Assembly: GCA_014706385.1 (NCBI GenBank) | Contig: JACGZH010000001.1 | Coordinates: 2,046,001-2,110,000 of the forward strand | Length of the DNA stretch: 64,000 nt | DNA from: Phaffia rhodozyma | Taxonomy: Eukaryota > Basidiomycota > Tremellomycetes > Cystofilobasidiales > Mrakiaceae | Reading direction: 5' to 3' | Part shown: in pieces, positions 33,068-45,533 of the stretch | Layout: every line of letters begins with the position of its first letter | How positions within the stretch are numbered: the first letter of the stretch is position 1 | The notes under the pieces: generated by a model | Database searches by the model: none | Seen by the model: the letters and a program-made list of their open reading frames with translations, nothing else | Told to the model about the DNA's origin: nothing | Program-made: the position numbers and the translations under genes

Positions 33068-36000
33068 CTATAGAGAACGCTTCTTTTCCAAAATTTGCAC
33101 ACTCTGCAGGAATGAAGAGATGAAAAAACGTAATCTCGTCAGATATCGGCCGTACCCAGCATAGAGATGAGGAGGGGAAGTAGACTGACTTGAAGCACAT
33201 CGCCTTCTTCTAGATCCTGGAAGCCCACCAATTGAATTCCGCACTCAGATCCCTTCCGAATCTCGGTCACGTCCTTCTTAACCTGCTTGAGTGTGAGTAT
33301 AGGACCTGATAGAAACACACAGAGATAAGAAGAGACATATCATTAGTACTCCTACAATCGATTCAAATCGATGAAACAAAAGCGATTGCAGCAGCTGAGT
33401 AGAAACACATGGACGAACCAACAAACACCTCCTCACCCTTCCTCAACACCCGCATCTTTTCACCCTTTGACACGAGACCATTATTTACCCTACAACCCGC
33501 GATTTTGCTGACCGTCCTATTGGGCAGCGTGATTTCAAAGATTTGCTGACATAATGCCTCGCCTAAAACTTTGACTTCGATGATTGGTGTCAACAAGTCG
33601 GAACATCGAGAGACGACTTCTTCGACTAGTCGATAAATCACACCCTCTAGATAGACTGGAACAGACGACACCGCAGCTTGATTGGCGGTCTGTCTGTCAC
33701 ATTTGACCGAGAAGCCGACGATCGTAGCTGATTAAAACAAAAGACCAACATAATCAGAATCATGAGACGGATAGAAATCTCAAGATGAAGAACGAGAAGT
33801 AAAGAGTAAAAAGCAACAGACTTACCTCCAACCGTTTGTGCCATACTGACATCTCCAGGAGTCACGTCCCCCACACCAGATGAGATAATTCTCACCTTCG
33901 CCTCTGCGTTTCCGATGCTCTCCAATGTGCTGACCACTGCCTCGACCGTCCCACTGACATCTCCTTTGACGACTAACCTAAGCTCCTTCGGGCCCTTGAT
34001 CTCGTCTTCCTTTCCTTCATCCTTGACCATCCATTCAGGTGTCGGCATCTTCTCACCGGTCATGAAAGCTACTCGTCTAGCTGCCTTAAGATCCTTCTTT
34101 CGCTGAGATTCAACCATATGTTCCTCTGATGCTTTTCTCCTCTGATCGTTGATCACGTCGATATCTCGAATTTGGGCCTGAAGCTGGATTTCTCTGATTC
34201 GATTTGCCACCGCCTTCTTCGCAGCTTCCTCACCACTGGCTTCCAAGACTTCATCCCCGGCAGACGGAAGATCCTTCCAACCGGAACATGATAGAGGTGT
34301 ACCGGGTGTAGCTTTCTTGATCGGCTTGCCCTTGTCATCCTGAGGTTGACGGACTTTACACCACGTCTGACCGGCGACTAAGATGGAACCTGCTTTGAGC
34401 GTTCCTCGAGTAATAAGGACAGTGGCAACAGTTCTGTCGATCAATTTGTGGTATGAAATTTGGAAGGGAGGACATGGGTGATCGAGTAAGTGACTCTGAA
34501 GAAGATTCTCTCGAAGCAGAGAATATATAAAAGGAAGATATAGATTGACGAACCCTCTTCCTCTGTCAACTTGAGATTCAAGGATGACACCCTCCGCTCG
34601 GGCATCTACCTCTGCTCGTAACTCTGCCACCTCAGCGATCGTTGATACGGTCTCCATCAGATAATCCAACCCTTGACCTGTCATCCCGGACACTTCAACA
34701 GCTGGAACGTCACCGCCAAAATCTTCTAAATATACGTTGTTTGCCGACAGCTCGTTCTTGATCCTTTCCTGTGGACATGGTTCGATACATAATTAGAATA
34801 AAATAGCGTCAATTCTCGAGTCTTATAGAGGGTTGAGGGAAGGTAGTACGAACAATATTGGCACCATGCTTATCGACCTTGTTGATAGCTACCACGAGCT
34901 GAACGTTTGGCGAGTTCTTTACAAGCTGAATGACCTCTCTCGTCTGAGGCATGACACCATCATCGGCCGCTACCACAAGCACGACGATATCCGTTACGCC
35001 TGCTCCTCTAGCGCGCATTGCTTTGAACGCAGCGTGACCTGGAGTGTCAAGGAAGCAAATCGTCCGGGGGGCCTCACCGGGGGTGGAAGAGGCAATAGGG
35101 ACAGAAAAGGCTCCGATATGTTGAGTGATTCCTCCAGCTTCGCCTTTGGCAACAGCCGCTTTTCGAAGGGTATCAAGTAGAGTTGTTTTTCCGTGATCGA
35201 CATGACCCTATGGAAGAAGAGAAGGAAGCGCTTTAGAACATGAAACGCCTTACGTTTCTTGGGTTGAACCAAGTGAGTGAAAAGACGGCGAACAAACCAT
35301 GATAGTGACACTATAAAACCATGGCACACATTAGCCTCATGGAATAGGTCTCTGAAAAAGTGATGATTTGAGGAATGTACGTACATCGGGGGTCGTAATG
35401 GCAACGAACTTGGATCTTCCGGCGCAGGCCTATAAAATAATCAAGAGCGTACACGAACCCCGTCAGCTTCTTGTTCTCTCAAGCATTGGAGAGAAACTTG
35501 ATACATAACACGAAATAAACATACTCTGGATAAATATCGAACGACTTTTCCGCGTCAACTACCGGATTGAATCCCAACTCGTAAACGACGAGCGATGCGT
35601 CATCGGCCGAGATCACTATGAACATCATCATAGAAAGCGCGGATCGGAGAGGAAAAGGAAGAAAACAGGAAAGAACCAATAACAAGAAGGCACACGTGAG
35701 ATTTGAAACAATAAGGACGAATCGAGAAGCGGGAAACATACGATGAGTAGGATCCGCATGAGGCAAGCCTGCGTCCTTTATGACATACTGCAACCGACCT
35801 TTGAATTTAAATCAGTTGGTAAGAATCTCGACGATGTCAGTGTTTGGTTCACGTGGTTCTCCAACACAATCATTCAAACAGATGTTTGTACGTACGGAGC
35901 GAACATCCAACCAACTTGGAGAGGTTTGCTACTGATATCGAGTAAGGGAGGTATACATCGCCTCGAGGGACGCGCTGTTTTCTGTGTGAATTACTGTTCG

Positions 36001-36721
36001 TCTTATTGGAGTCAGAGGGTGTTTTCTTTTGAAGACCAGGTCTTGGTTTAGGCTGAGAAGACGAAGGTCGGTTTTGTTTCTGAGTTTGATTCTGGCTCTG
36101 ATTGTTGTTGCTGCCTTTGCCTTTTCCGGTGCTGCTTCGATCAGTCGAAGGTACAGACTGTGGTCTAGGGGAGGAGGAACCACTGCGTGGAACATTCTGG
36201 GTTTGATTTGAGGGCTGGTTTGAGTGGGAGGGCGTGGGTGAAGGCTTCGGCGGCAAATCCGATGCGGCAGGAGGGGCGCTGAAAGATCCTTGTCGTTTAC
36301 CCTTCATACCTGATCCTCTGTTTCCTCCAACCTTTCTGTCTTTGTCTTCAGCACCAGAATTAGCGTTTGACCAAGAAGCGACACTGTTGAATGCTGAGAA
36401 CGCAGGCTTCTTGTTTGTAGATACTAAGGATGACCAGGCATCTGGGCTAGGTCTACCAGGCATACCGAAACCTCCTTCAGTTCCTCCTCTCGTATTACCA
36501 CCGTTGTTGCCTCCCCGATTGTTGAAAGAGCCAAAGCCACCAGACCCATTTTTGGAACTAGCTGATCTAACGCTGTATCCTCCAGGTGATCTTGAGTACG
36601 TGTTGCTTCTCCAGAGTTCTGCAGAAAGAGAGTTTTTCGAGCCGAGTAACCGGTTCGGAGCTGAGGAGCAAGAGGTGACCGAGGAGGTAGTTCTCTGAAG
36701 GTGACGAGAACAAGCGTACAT
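33068..36721 (-). CDS. Mitochondrial translation initiation factor 2 (GTPase)
   Basis: Multi-exon minus-strand gene. The N-terminus ([20 protein letters not shown]) is a likely transit peptide. A Gly/Asn/Ser/Gln-rich disordered region follows to about residue 255. Next comes the IF2 N-domain ([36 protein letters not shown]). The GTPase begins [20 protein letters not shown]. It includes [39 protein letters not shown] and [10 protein letters not shown]. Later domains include [17 protein letters not shown] [37 protein letters not shown], then the C-terminal beta barrel ([34 protein letters not shown]) and final exon [15 protein letters not shown]. Family knowledge: it delivers initiator tRNA to the mitochondrial small subunit. 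VTIM just before the P-loop is encoded by a 13-nt exon at 35298-35310. Confidence 0.92.
35298..35310 (-). other. 13-nt micro-exon of mitochondrial IF2
   Basis: Minus-strand sequence TTTTATAG|T GTC ACT ATC ATG|GTTTGT. The previous exon ends CCC CCG AT before gtacgt and the next begins GGT CAT GTC after ccatag. Only inclusion gives [17 protein letters not shown] in frame. Confidence 0.85.
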
Positions 36722-36918
36722 ACCGGGGACTCCTCACTTATGGTGAACGATGGTAAAACGCTTCGGCCGGGTTTCGTTTGAAGGTAGTATGAAGGATATT
36801 GCCACATGAGGTAAACACGTGATTGTCAAGTACACAGCCTTACCACTTCATCCTCTACCTCTTACCTGTTTCTTCTGTAGACCATACAAAAGGCATCAGC
36901 CATCAGCCATCAACATAC
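36722..36918. promoter_or_regulatory. Shared IF2mt/NAA35 divergent promoter with an E-box
   Basis: The 197 bp between start codons contain CACGTG at 36816-36821 (ATCACGTGT on the minus strand), about 100 bp from either start. Confidence 0.5.
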
Positions 36919-39900
36919 ATGCCCTCAACATTCGTCTCTGCTATCGATCTCATCCAAGATGGAACGTCGGAGCTTGAGATCGATCAGCTTGTCAAGCTGC
37001 CAAACCTCACTCTTATGGTTCGTTCCTTGTGGACTTGTCATCGTGCGGTTGTGGATTCTCCTATGACTTACAGAACCTTGTTGGGCATGCCCGAAATTAC
37101 CTGTCAACATTGGCAATCGGCAGGATGCGATGAATGCTATAGAGAGTATGTCTCTGTTTTTGATGATTGATCTTCGGCACTATTTGTCTCATTGCTTAAG
37201 ACTCGGTTTCCACCTTTTCTTCCTTCGAACTGAAAAGTTATGGATCCTCGAATGGACACTGGCGTCGAGTTTCCTGAAGAGACAGCTAGGGAAGACTACG
37301 ATCCATTCGCCCCGCTGCTGCCCGAGGAGATAGCCTGGATCTTAGAGCGAGTCCTAGCATGTGAGGTCTGTGACACCCTTAGAGCATCTATTCTTCCTGC
37401 CATAGATTCAACTTTCCGCGTTTAGTCGAATTGACATGATACGACCGCGGTTCACAACAGATGGCTTACCATCAAGGATCTACACTCGCCCAAACCGTAT
37501 ATACCATTCTTCCCCTTCACCCAACAAATTTGAAGGCCCTCGATCTCGAAAACTTGCTGTCAAAAGTCTTGGAGCGCGATCCTATCTATGATGGCGAGGA
37601 GTTCGAATCATCAACATCAGAAGTAGAGACGCGTCCGATCGAAAACAGATGCCCAGTTCAGTTGAGAGGGTTGGTCTTAAGAGGGTACCTGATGGGTGTT
37701 TGCAAATCGATAGAATTGACCTTGGAAGAATTTCGAAAATCAAATCTGTATGACGTGAGTTCCTCCCGATTTATTCGAGAACCAAGCTTTCGATGTCTAC
37801 TCGCGCGTAGAGGATTGTGCGCGCGTTCATGATTTAGAGGGGTTATCTGGAGATCGCATATGATAAGTTACCGGTAACACTGACGCTTGCTTCCTTATTA
37901 TTCTACATGAATATAGGGAGAGGACTTCTCAGGCGATCGCTTCGGCCTAGCCCTCTGTGATGATGTTGACACGACCCAAATATTAGATTTGATCCAACAA
38001 GCTCAAGAATGGCTCTCAACTTCTTCTGGTGAGTATAGTTTACAGCTAGCTTGTCCTCTTCGTTATGAGTTGTGTTTTCCTAGTTGGAGACCTACGAAGT
38101 ATCAGACTGACGGATTGTGATCGTTTCATCAATTTCAGTCGAAGACGAATGGAAAACAGTACTGATGCATCATCTGAACTATCGTCATGTATGTCTATAA
38201 GTTTAGAAATCCGTTGGTTTGACCAGTTTCTCTTGATTAGCGCTGATTATGGATTCTAACAGGCTCTCCTGGTATCCCTGCAAGCACCTTCTTCCCCGTC
38301 TTCCTCCCTCCTTCCGTCTATCAATTCCCTTCATATAACTCTTCAAAAAACACATGTACCTACGCCCACGTCAAAAAGCAGAGCTCACGCGGCGATCGAT
38401 GCAGCAGTCAGTAGGAGACTGGATAGTCATGTACCGCTGGGAGTGCTAGAGATTGAACAAGTTCCATGGGACATGGTAAAGAATTTGGGAAGTGGATTGG
38501 AGATTGTGAGTCGGCTAGGAGAGGGCGGACCTGAGGGGTTATTGGTTCGTTAATTATATATTCCCATTGTATCTTTATTGACGTTTAGGAGATTATGTCT
38601 GAACCCCTAACACTCTTCTGCTAATCTTTACGTGTTATGATTGGGGTAAAATTGCTAAAACAAGGAATACATGTCGGCTTGGTCCATCGTCTCCAAAACT
38701 CGTCCTCAGACGTTACCGATCATTCGATCCCTGACTATCGTACGTTTCCTCCTCTACCCGTTTTTGATTTATGATATCCTAGGTTGAGCTCTGACTGTTT
38801 ACTTCCTATCTTAGTCGACGATCTACTCGTCTCGAACTTCCTTAGTCCTTAACTCCCATCCGCTTCGTATTCTATCCGATCATTTCTTCGAATCGAACGC
38901 GCTTCTCCCTCCACGGACGATCGAGCTTGCGGTCGAGCTTGGAGATGAAGTATATCCCCCACAATGGAGATGGTCAGATCCAATCACGGGAGACGTCAGA
39001 CCAGGTCCGTGTTTAGGTAATGCCGTCAAGGTATTCGAGCAAAGGGTCTCTGGCGTATGTCTTCACCTTCCTTTCCCACCTCGCCATGCTTCTCGACTAC
39101 CCTCAATCTTGTTCTATTCATAGTTGCGCGTTTGCTGACAACCAATCACTGATTTATACCTCCTCGACTCTTTCACGCTCTTGACTGGTTTAGTTTCTGG
39201 TAAACACGCTCATCAACTTTTGCCAGAACCGACCTAGACAAAAGCGGATGATTGCGAAATCTATCTCCCAATGGGAAGAATTATACGACGAAGTATGTTT
39301 AGTTTCTGTTGACCAACTTCCTTCTCAAGTACAGAAACTGACCTCCGATGGTCTTCTACGCTCGTGTATCGTTTATACCGGGTGTAGGCTATAGATCTGA
39401 TACCCCAAATTCAACTTATCTTCCAACAAAACCAAATCGTCTGCCGTTGTTATTCTTCTACTTGCTGGCTAAGCTTTCTCCATGTGCATATGAATTTGAC
39501 CGCTTTTCTCCCTTCTTCTACAATATGCGCGTGAACAGTCAGCGAGCCGGACGATCCCCCTAAGTCTTATCCCCCTCGCGCTTCACGCCCATCGACTGTT
39601 CCTCATTCGACATGTGATCTTTTCCGGATTTGAGCTTGAACTGTATGATCCTCCCGAACACGCAATGATCTTTTGGGCTGGCGCTAGATTATTTGGAGAG
39701 GAAGAGTCTGTGTGGAACTCTTTGAGAAGAAAGAAAAACCTGTTGAATCAATTAGAAGGACAGGAGGATAAAGAGGCTGCTTGGGAGGCGAAAGAGATGC
39801 AGTGTCGGGCGTTAGGAGCGCTCGCTAGGCAGCGGTTCTTGGTATGTCTCTTTCCTGGCCTTGTTACATCAACCATGGGAATAACCCTTACACGTTCTGC

Positions 39901-40540
39901 ACTGACCCTTACTCTTACTCTTTAAACTCTAAACTGGACTTGATCATAGGCCGCTCTTCCTCGGGCGACTCTTCCGCCACAAGTCCTCCAAGCGAGGTTC
40001 AAAAGTCGATTCAAATGGGTCGACTGGACCGCCTCTGTTTCCGTTTCGAACATGACCAACGATCGATTCATCCTAACTTGGTCGGATTATCATCAGGATT
40101 GTCAAGCTATTCAATTTGGTCTTGTTAGTTGTTTCCCCTCTTGCATCACCCCTTAGATTTTTACCATAACTGGTGTGTCAGATACGTCGGGTGCAGCATC
40201 TAACATCTCTTATGTTGTCTTATTTCGTCTTGTCTTGATAACCAAGGCTTCGATCGACCTGAACGATCCTTTAGAAGACTTCCCGACTAAAGCAACGTCT
40301 ATAGTTTCAAGCCCGCTTCCAGAACATATTACCATGACGCTCGAAGCAGTATGTTCCCTATTCTCGTCGCCCATCATTCAGATTCATCCAGCGTACTAAC
40401 ACCTTCGTTCTGTTCGCATCGAACTCTGTTATCGCTCTTGGGATTGTCTCTTACTTTGTGATTAGGATCAAGCGCAATTAATCGAATCTTGCAAGAAGGA
40501 CCAGGCGGATGGCGGTCATCCTTGGTTCCCTCGTTTATAA
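36919..40540 (+). CDS. NAA35: NatC auxiliary subunit NAA35/MAK10
   Basis: Many exons. Start MPSTFVSAIDLIQDGTSELE, then KLPNLTLM (exon 1, 36919-37017). A 22-nt exon (37124-37145) supplies DAMNAIE. The next exon supplies IMDPRMDTGVEF. Together they rebuild the Mak10 signature LMDAMNAIEIMDPRMDTG. Further landmarks are MAYHQGSTLAQTVYT, LVLRGYLMGVCKSIELT, GEDFSGDRFGLALCDD, and the final exon ending HPWFPRL before the TAA 40538-40540. Family knowledge: with Naa30 and Naa38 it forms the NatC N-terminal acetyltransferase, acting on Met-hydrophobic N-termini at the ribosome. Middle exons (38000-40200) are traced by frame and splice sites, not by strong motifs. Convergent with GPI13, stops 140 bp apart. 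Confidence 0.87.
37124..37145 (+). other. 22-nt micro-exon of NAA35
   Basis: cag|GAT GCG ATG AAT GCT ATA GAG A|gtatgt; it joins phase 0 upstream to phase 1 downstream and completes the conserved DAMNAIEIMDPRMDTG. Confidence 0.82.
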
Positions 40541-40680
40541 TAATGATATGAAAAAGAAAAGAATTTTCCGGGTAAACATAAACACAAATGCAAATAAGAA
40601 CAACAAGCGCAAGCATCGTTTTGTTTGCTAAACATCGTTTAATCGCTTTTGTATGAAGAGGAGAGAAGAAGAACTGAAAT

Positions 40681-43600
40681 CTAAGTGACGGTGGCAAAGA
40701 CCTTCTTGACTTTCTTATCGACCAGTCTCATTCCCACTCCAACAGCGAAAACTAGGCCTAGATCAACGACGACCAACCCAACGGCCGCCATCATGAATCT
40801 CGGTGCGAAAACTGGCCAGACCATGAGATGTCTCCTGTGCCAGGCGGCCCAAGTCATCGTTGAGATCGCGACCGAAGATTGATAGATCGAGTAGCCAAGA
40901 ATCGCTTTGAGAGAATCAGGCAAGACTGGTACGTGGTTTTTTGGTCTTGGGGAGACGTTCCAATGACCGAGTAGGGGTACGGCCAACGTGATCAAAAGTA
41001 ACGGACCCCAGGTGTTCAGTCCAACAAAAAGGGTAGCTATGGGTTGAGTGAGTGTCGGGAAACCAATGAAAGCGGTCGACCAATGGATAGACGAGAGCAC
41101 GGCTTGATGGCCGGTAGTGTAGAACAACAAAGAGCTTAGAAGAGCCAGGGTGGAAGCTTCAGTGAACGTGGGTGGTAGGATCGTTCCGGCTTCCGGGCCG
41201 TTGAAGCCTGCAGGGTCTGTTGACCTAGCGAAAGCTTGTACAACAGCTTTAACGTCTCTTTGAGAGTCTGTCAATTCTAAGAACGAGAGCAAAGCGACGA
41301 GGTTGAGCGCTAGGACGATTTGGCCAGTTGGTTGAGCTAGTATCCAAAGAAGGGAGAACAATGGGAGGAGGAAGAGAAGATAGCTTGATCCGAAAGAGTT
41401 GGCGAAACCCAAGACGATAAGTTGACCTTTCTTGGGCTTAGGAGGAGCCAGCGGATTGTCTTCTTCCCCTTCTTCTTCAGCGCCGGTCTTGGTTTCCTCG
41501 CCAGCTCGACGGGCTTCAATACAGAGAGGAGAAATATACCAAACAAAGTAAATCACTCCTACAGCGACAAACACCAGCCTGGCCAACCAAACTTTCGACG
41601 ACTTCAACAAAGGAATCCGGGCAGGGTTAACCGCTTCCCATGTTTCCCCCCTTTCAAACAACCAGTAGACTGAACCAGCTAGCATCACACCTCGCCATAA
41701 CATCCCGGTTATGGTGGGTGCTAATCCGGCATAAGACTTTGAGATCCCAAGGAAAGAACCAACAATGCTCGGTAGCACGTAGGCTACAGGGAAAGACAAA
41801 GCCAGCAACCAGCTAGGCGACTGAGGGGTAGACGCGTGTTGATAGAATGAAACTGAGCATGATGCTCCGTTTTCTTCTCTGCATATAGTCGAACCTCCAG
41901 AGAGTCGAAGGGTGGTGGCGAAGAGAAGGGAGAAACCGATGAGTCGCAATCGAAGATTGGGGATAGGAGCAGCTGGCGCGTAGGCGAGACTTAGGAGAGA
42001 AATAGTGACTAGGAAGTAGAGAGTGATTCGATCTTCCCAGAGGATGAATGAGTTGGTAGAAAGACCAATGCAGTGGATGACAAGAATGATTGGACCGATG
42101 AGGCTGAAGAGAGTAGGCCGTCCAAATCGAGTAATGTTGGTTCGAAGAGTCTGTAAAGATAGCGCAAGAAGAAACCATCAGTCCCACGAGTTCTAACGTA
42201 TCTCAGCTTTAAAAAAAATGAAAGACAAGAGCAGAAATATAGACCGACCTGAATGGACGGCAAGAACTGGGGAACTAGAATCGCTAATTCTGAAGCGAAT
42301 GCCGCCGAATACAGTACAGTTGCACCCATTCCTAGCCCATCCTGTTTGTTACCACCTAGCACTGATCCAAGCCCAGAGCTCAGACCACCAACGATGCCAC
42401 CCCCAAGAGCACCCCAAAAAGCAGAGCCTAAGTTCTGTTGAGCCCACTGTTCCCAATTCGATCGTTCCTGGGAGATCGCGAAGTAGACTGTCCACATGGT
42501 CGGCAAAGAGAGGAGGAGGATACAAAGACCGAGGAGGAGAGAAGACGTGTTGAATTGGGCCCATAGAAGACGGCATTGAGTGAGAGTCTCGAGAAGGAAT
42601 GCTTGCTGAGCGCTCATAAGCTCGATGGATGGAGTGGGCAGAGCTTCCGCTGATTTCAGATCATTCTGCACCCTTCCGGCATTGTCCCAGACTCTCCTCA
42701 ATCCTTCAACAGCCTTTTTGGCCTCTTTTCCAGAGCCGACGACCTTCCTGTAGCTTTGCAGATATCTCCAGACCTGAGCAGCGTTGATATCGAAAGCCTG
42801 TGCAAGCTCGCGCTTGGAGGAGAAGAGTTCTGGGATGATGGATCCTAGGTTGTTGTATGGGATAGGAAGTCCCATGAGAAGCGAAAGCGAAGGGACGAGA
42901 TCGATTTGCTGAACAAACCGAGCAGGAACAGATGCTCCGGAAAGTGTGTATGTAGGAACCGAGGCAAGCGGGTTTGAAGGAGTAAACGAGGGCTTTTTGC
43001 TGTAGAACCAAAGAGCACTGGACGTTTCGAGTTCTCCGTCCCCTCCATGGTCACCCTTGCGATCCATCCCATGGTCTCCTAAGAGCATCAACAAAGTATT
43101 GTCGTCGAGTGCGTCTACGACTTTTCTGAGTACTTCGTTCATCTGAGTCAACTTCGCCTTCATGGTCTGGTGAGAAGGTCCTACTCTGTGTCCTACATGG
43201 TCGACTCCGAGGAAATGACCGATCAGAACGTCCCATTCGTCTTTCTTTGTGACGTCCTCCATCAGGGGAAGAAGATTATCGATGACACCCTGGTCAACGG
43301 TGTGAAGATCCTCAACGTTGAACGATTCGAAAGGGGCCGAAAGATTCTTTGCAAACAAATCTGGGAAGACTGAAAGCCACGTATCATCTCCCATGAAGCC
43401 AACTTTCTTTCCAGCTCGCTGAAGTTGTAACGGCCAGGAATCCTCCTTGACGGCTGAGCCAGCAAAGTTTGAGCCGGCTTCTACAAACGTAGGAAGGGAA
43501 CCGGTGGTGATACCTTTTAAGCGCTGAAGAGTAGTAGTAGGCGGGTCGGAGTGTGCATGAAAGATCACAGATCGAGTTGGGTCCGAAGCGGTCAACTCGG

Positions 43601-43922
43601 CAGGAAGAGTGAGGATGTGATGATGGTTGGGATCGTTGGGCGACGAAGGATTGGGCGAGATAAAGTCGAAACGAAGAGCGTCGATGATGAGTACGACGGC
43701 TTTGTCAAACCTGGGTGTAATTGAGCAGTCGGGAGAGGAAGGAGAGCAGGTGTTGATCTCGTCCAGAGTAAGCCTAGTGAGAAGGAACCCTTTAGTAAAC
43801 AAGTAGAGACCGGAAAGATGAAGGTAGGCAATCCATCCGAGCAAGAGGGACGCAAGGGCATGATGTCTTATACTACTTAGAATTCCATTGAAGGAGCTCT
43901 TGGAAGTCGAAGAGGGAGCCAT
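40681..43922 (-). CDS. GPI13: GPI ethanolamine phosphate transferase 3 (PIG-O)
   Basis: Two exons (43922-42249, 42150-40681) give 1047 aa, the family size. One membrane helix near residues 22-45 (ALASLLLGWIAYLHLSGLYLF) precedes a lumenal alkaline-phosphatase-like domain. Its metal-site motifs are AVVLIIDALRFDFI, GITTGSLPTF (catalytic Thr), GFMGDDTW, LIGHFLGVDHVGHRVGP and LLGDHGMDRKGDHGG. From about residue 470 the chain is a series of hydrophobic spans (about twelve, for example LCILLLSLPTMWTVYFA, PIILVIHCIGL, LGFANSFGSSYLLFLLPLF). Family knowledge: in the ER it adds ethanolamine phosphate to the third mannose of the GPI anchor, the link that later joins the protein. Catalytic residues look intact. 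Divergent from ISD11. Confidence 0.94.
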
Positions 43923-44217
43923 ATGAACGACGGCCTGTGTTCAAGTGCCTTCACAGTACGAGTGCGAGTGTGAGAGTGCTTGTATATGTGCGTGCGTGTG
44001 TATGTGCCAAACGACCAACGACCTTCCGAGATGTTGATCGTCTATTCAACCAAAAAGTGTTCTAACGGCTTTACGAACGAAAAGTCACGTGACTTTGATC
44101 GTTTTCTTGCCGGCCGATCCAACTGCGTCCACTCACCTTCACTCTTGACACTCACCTTGACCACACATACATACATACATACATACATCCACCCTCACTT
44201 ACACTCGTTTGTCATAC
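43923..44217. promoter_or_regulatory. Shared GPI13/ISD11 divergent promoter with palindromic E-box
   Basis: About 295 bp. It contains the perfect palindrome GTCACGTGAC (44084-44093) and a CATA repeat (44165-44188) in the ISD11 leader. Confidence 0.55.
44165..44188. repeat. (CATA)n microsatellite in the ISD11 leader
   Basis: About six tandem CATA units starting about 50 bp before the ISD11 ATG. Confidence 0.85.
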
Positions 44218-44810
44218 ATGTCCGCTGCTCCTACGCAAGCTCAGCTTCAGACGCTTTACAGGTCATCTCTTCAGGCTTCTCGCCAGTTTGCGTCCTACAA
44301 CTTCCGGTCTTGTAGGTGTCGTCGTTCCCCATTCTCGTTTGTCTAGAATCTGATCGGTTCATCTCTTTCTCTTCTTACTCATCGCGCTCTGAAAGACTTT
44401 GTTCGCCGCACGAAGGATCAATTCAAAGCGATTCCTTCAACCACTCAACCTGATATTCTCAAAGCCTGGTTTGCGGACAGGACGAACGAATTAGAGACCA
44501 TGAAGCGAAGCGCGGTTGTCAATAGGATGTTCGAAGGACCGAAGTTGGTTGTGGAGAGGGATCTGAAAGAGGTTGAGGTTCGTCTTTCCTTCACATGCTT
44601 CATCGGTTCGATTGAATCAAGACCAGGATGAACTACTTACGCTTATTTATTCTCTTCCGCTTTCCTTCCTGTATTGAACTTTGCTGAATAATCTGCATAT
44701 GTCCTTACCCGACCCCACTACTTCGTTCCGCATGATAGGAAGGAGTGGACGAGAACGATACGTTGCTCGAGCACATGCCTGCTCCTGGAGAACCTTCTTA
44801 CACCTGTTAA
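44218..44810 (+). CDS. ISD11: LYR-motif protein ISD11 (LYRM4), desulfurase partner
   Basis: Three exons (44218-44311, 44396-44577, 44739-44810) give 115 aa. Seen: LQTLYRSSLQASRQFASYNF with the LYR tripeptide, then FRSYFVRRTKDQFKAIP and a last exon ending GEPSYTC. The FASYNFR..F.RR...F segment is diagnostic of ISD11 among LYR proteins. Family knowledge: ISD11 stabilises the cysteine desulfurase Nfs1 with acyl carrier protein in the mitochondrial matrix, which links it functionally to YAH1 in this window. It is slightly longer than yeast Isd11 (94 aa); the extra length is the acidic last exon. The join T|AC at exon 2 uses an aag acceptor. Confidence 0.9.
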
Positions 44811-45533
44811 ACCCTTTCTCAGCATTCATAACCTTCTTATTGAAACATTTTGCAATCACGCGCTCTCTGTTGAGCACAGTAATATGGTCCGATATAACAT
44901 GTACATAGCCAAATCAAATGAGACAAGTGACATCCGACACATCCTCTTGCCATATTCATTTGAACATGTTCGTAAGGTTGGGAGAAACAAACTAACTGTT
45001 TTTTGTTGAGTGTCGTCGGCTGTGAAGATTGTATCGAGCTCCATCCGGTTAGAAAGAAAGGATGTCAAAGTCAAACTTGAATTGAATTGATGAGACGGAT
45101 CGATCTAACAGGAGTAGACTCAAACCCTTGAGACGAATCCTGTGGGTCGCAATATTCCACACATCGAAGCATACAGGATCATAGGAGAGAAGAGAAAAAC
45201 AAAAACGATTGCTATTGGATAGACAGCCTAGGTCTCAATAGAGATTATTACAGCCTGTATTGCTGGACGACCATCTAGATGTCGACGAACAATGATCACA
45301 CACAAACTTTTGAAATTCTGATTTGTCACTTTCCTCATTTTCTGTCTTTAAATCAACATCATCAACATCATTCTTCTTTTTTGATATAAGACTTCTCTTT
45401 CTCTATACTCTTCCCCCCTCTTCCTCATACATTTTACACCTTACCGAGACCACCAACCACCTCGACAATAGGAACCGACTAGATAGCTAGATCAGAACAA
45501 AGGGAAAACAAACTTTGGGAAGGGTACGACGAT
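44811..45533. other. Convergent 3' intergenic region ISD11/eIF2A
   Basis: About 720 bp between converging genes. AT-rich and without a supportable gene. A catcatcaacatcatcaacatcatt motif lies at about 45350-45370. Confidence 0.35.
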
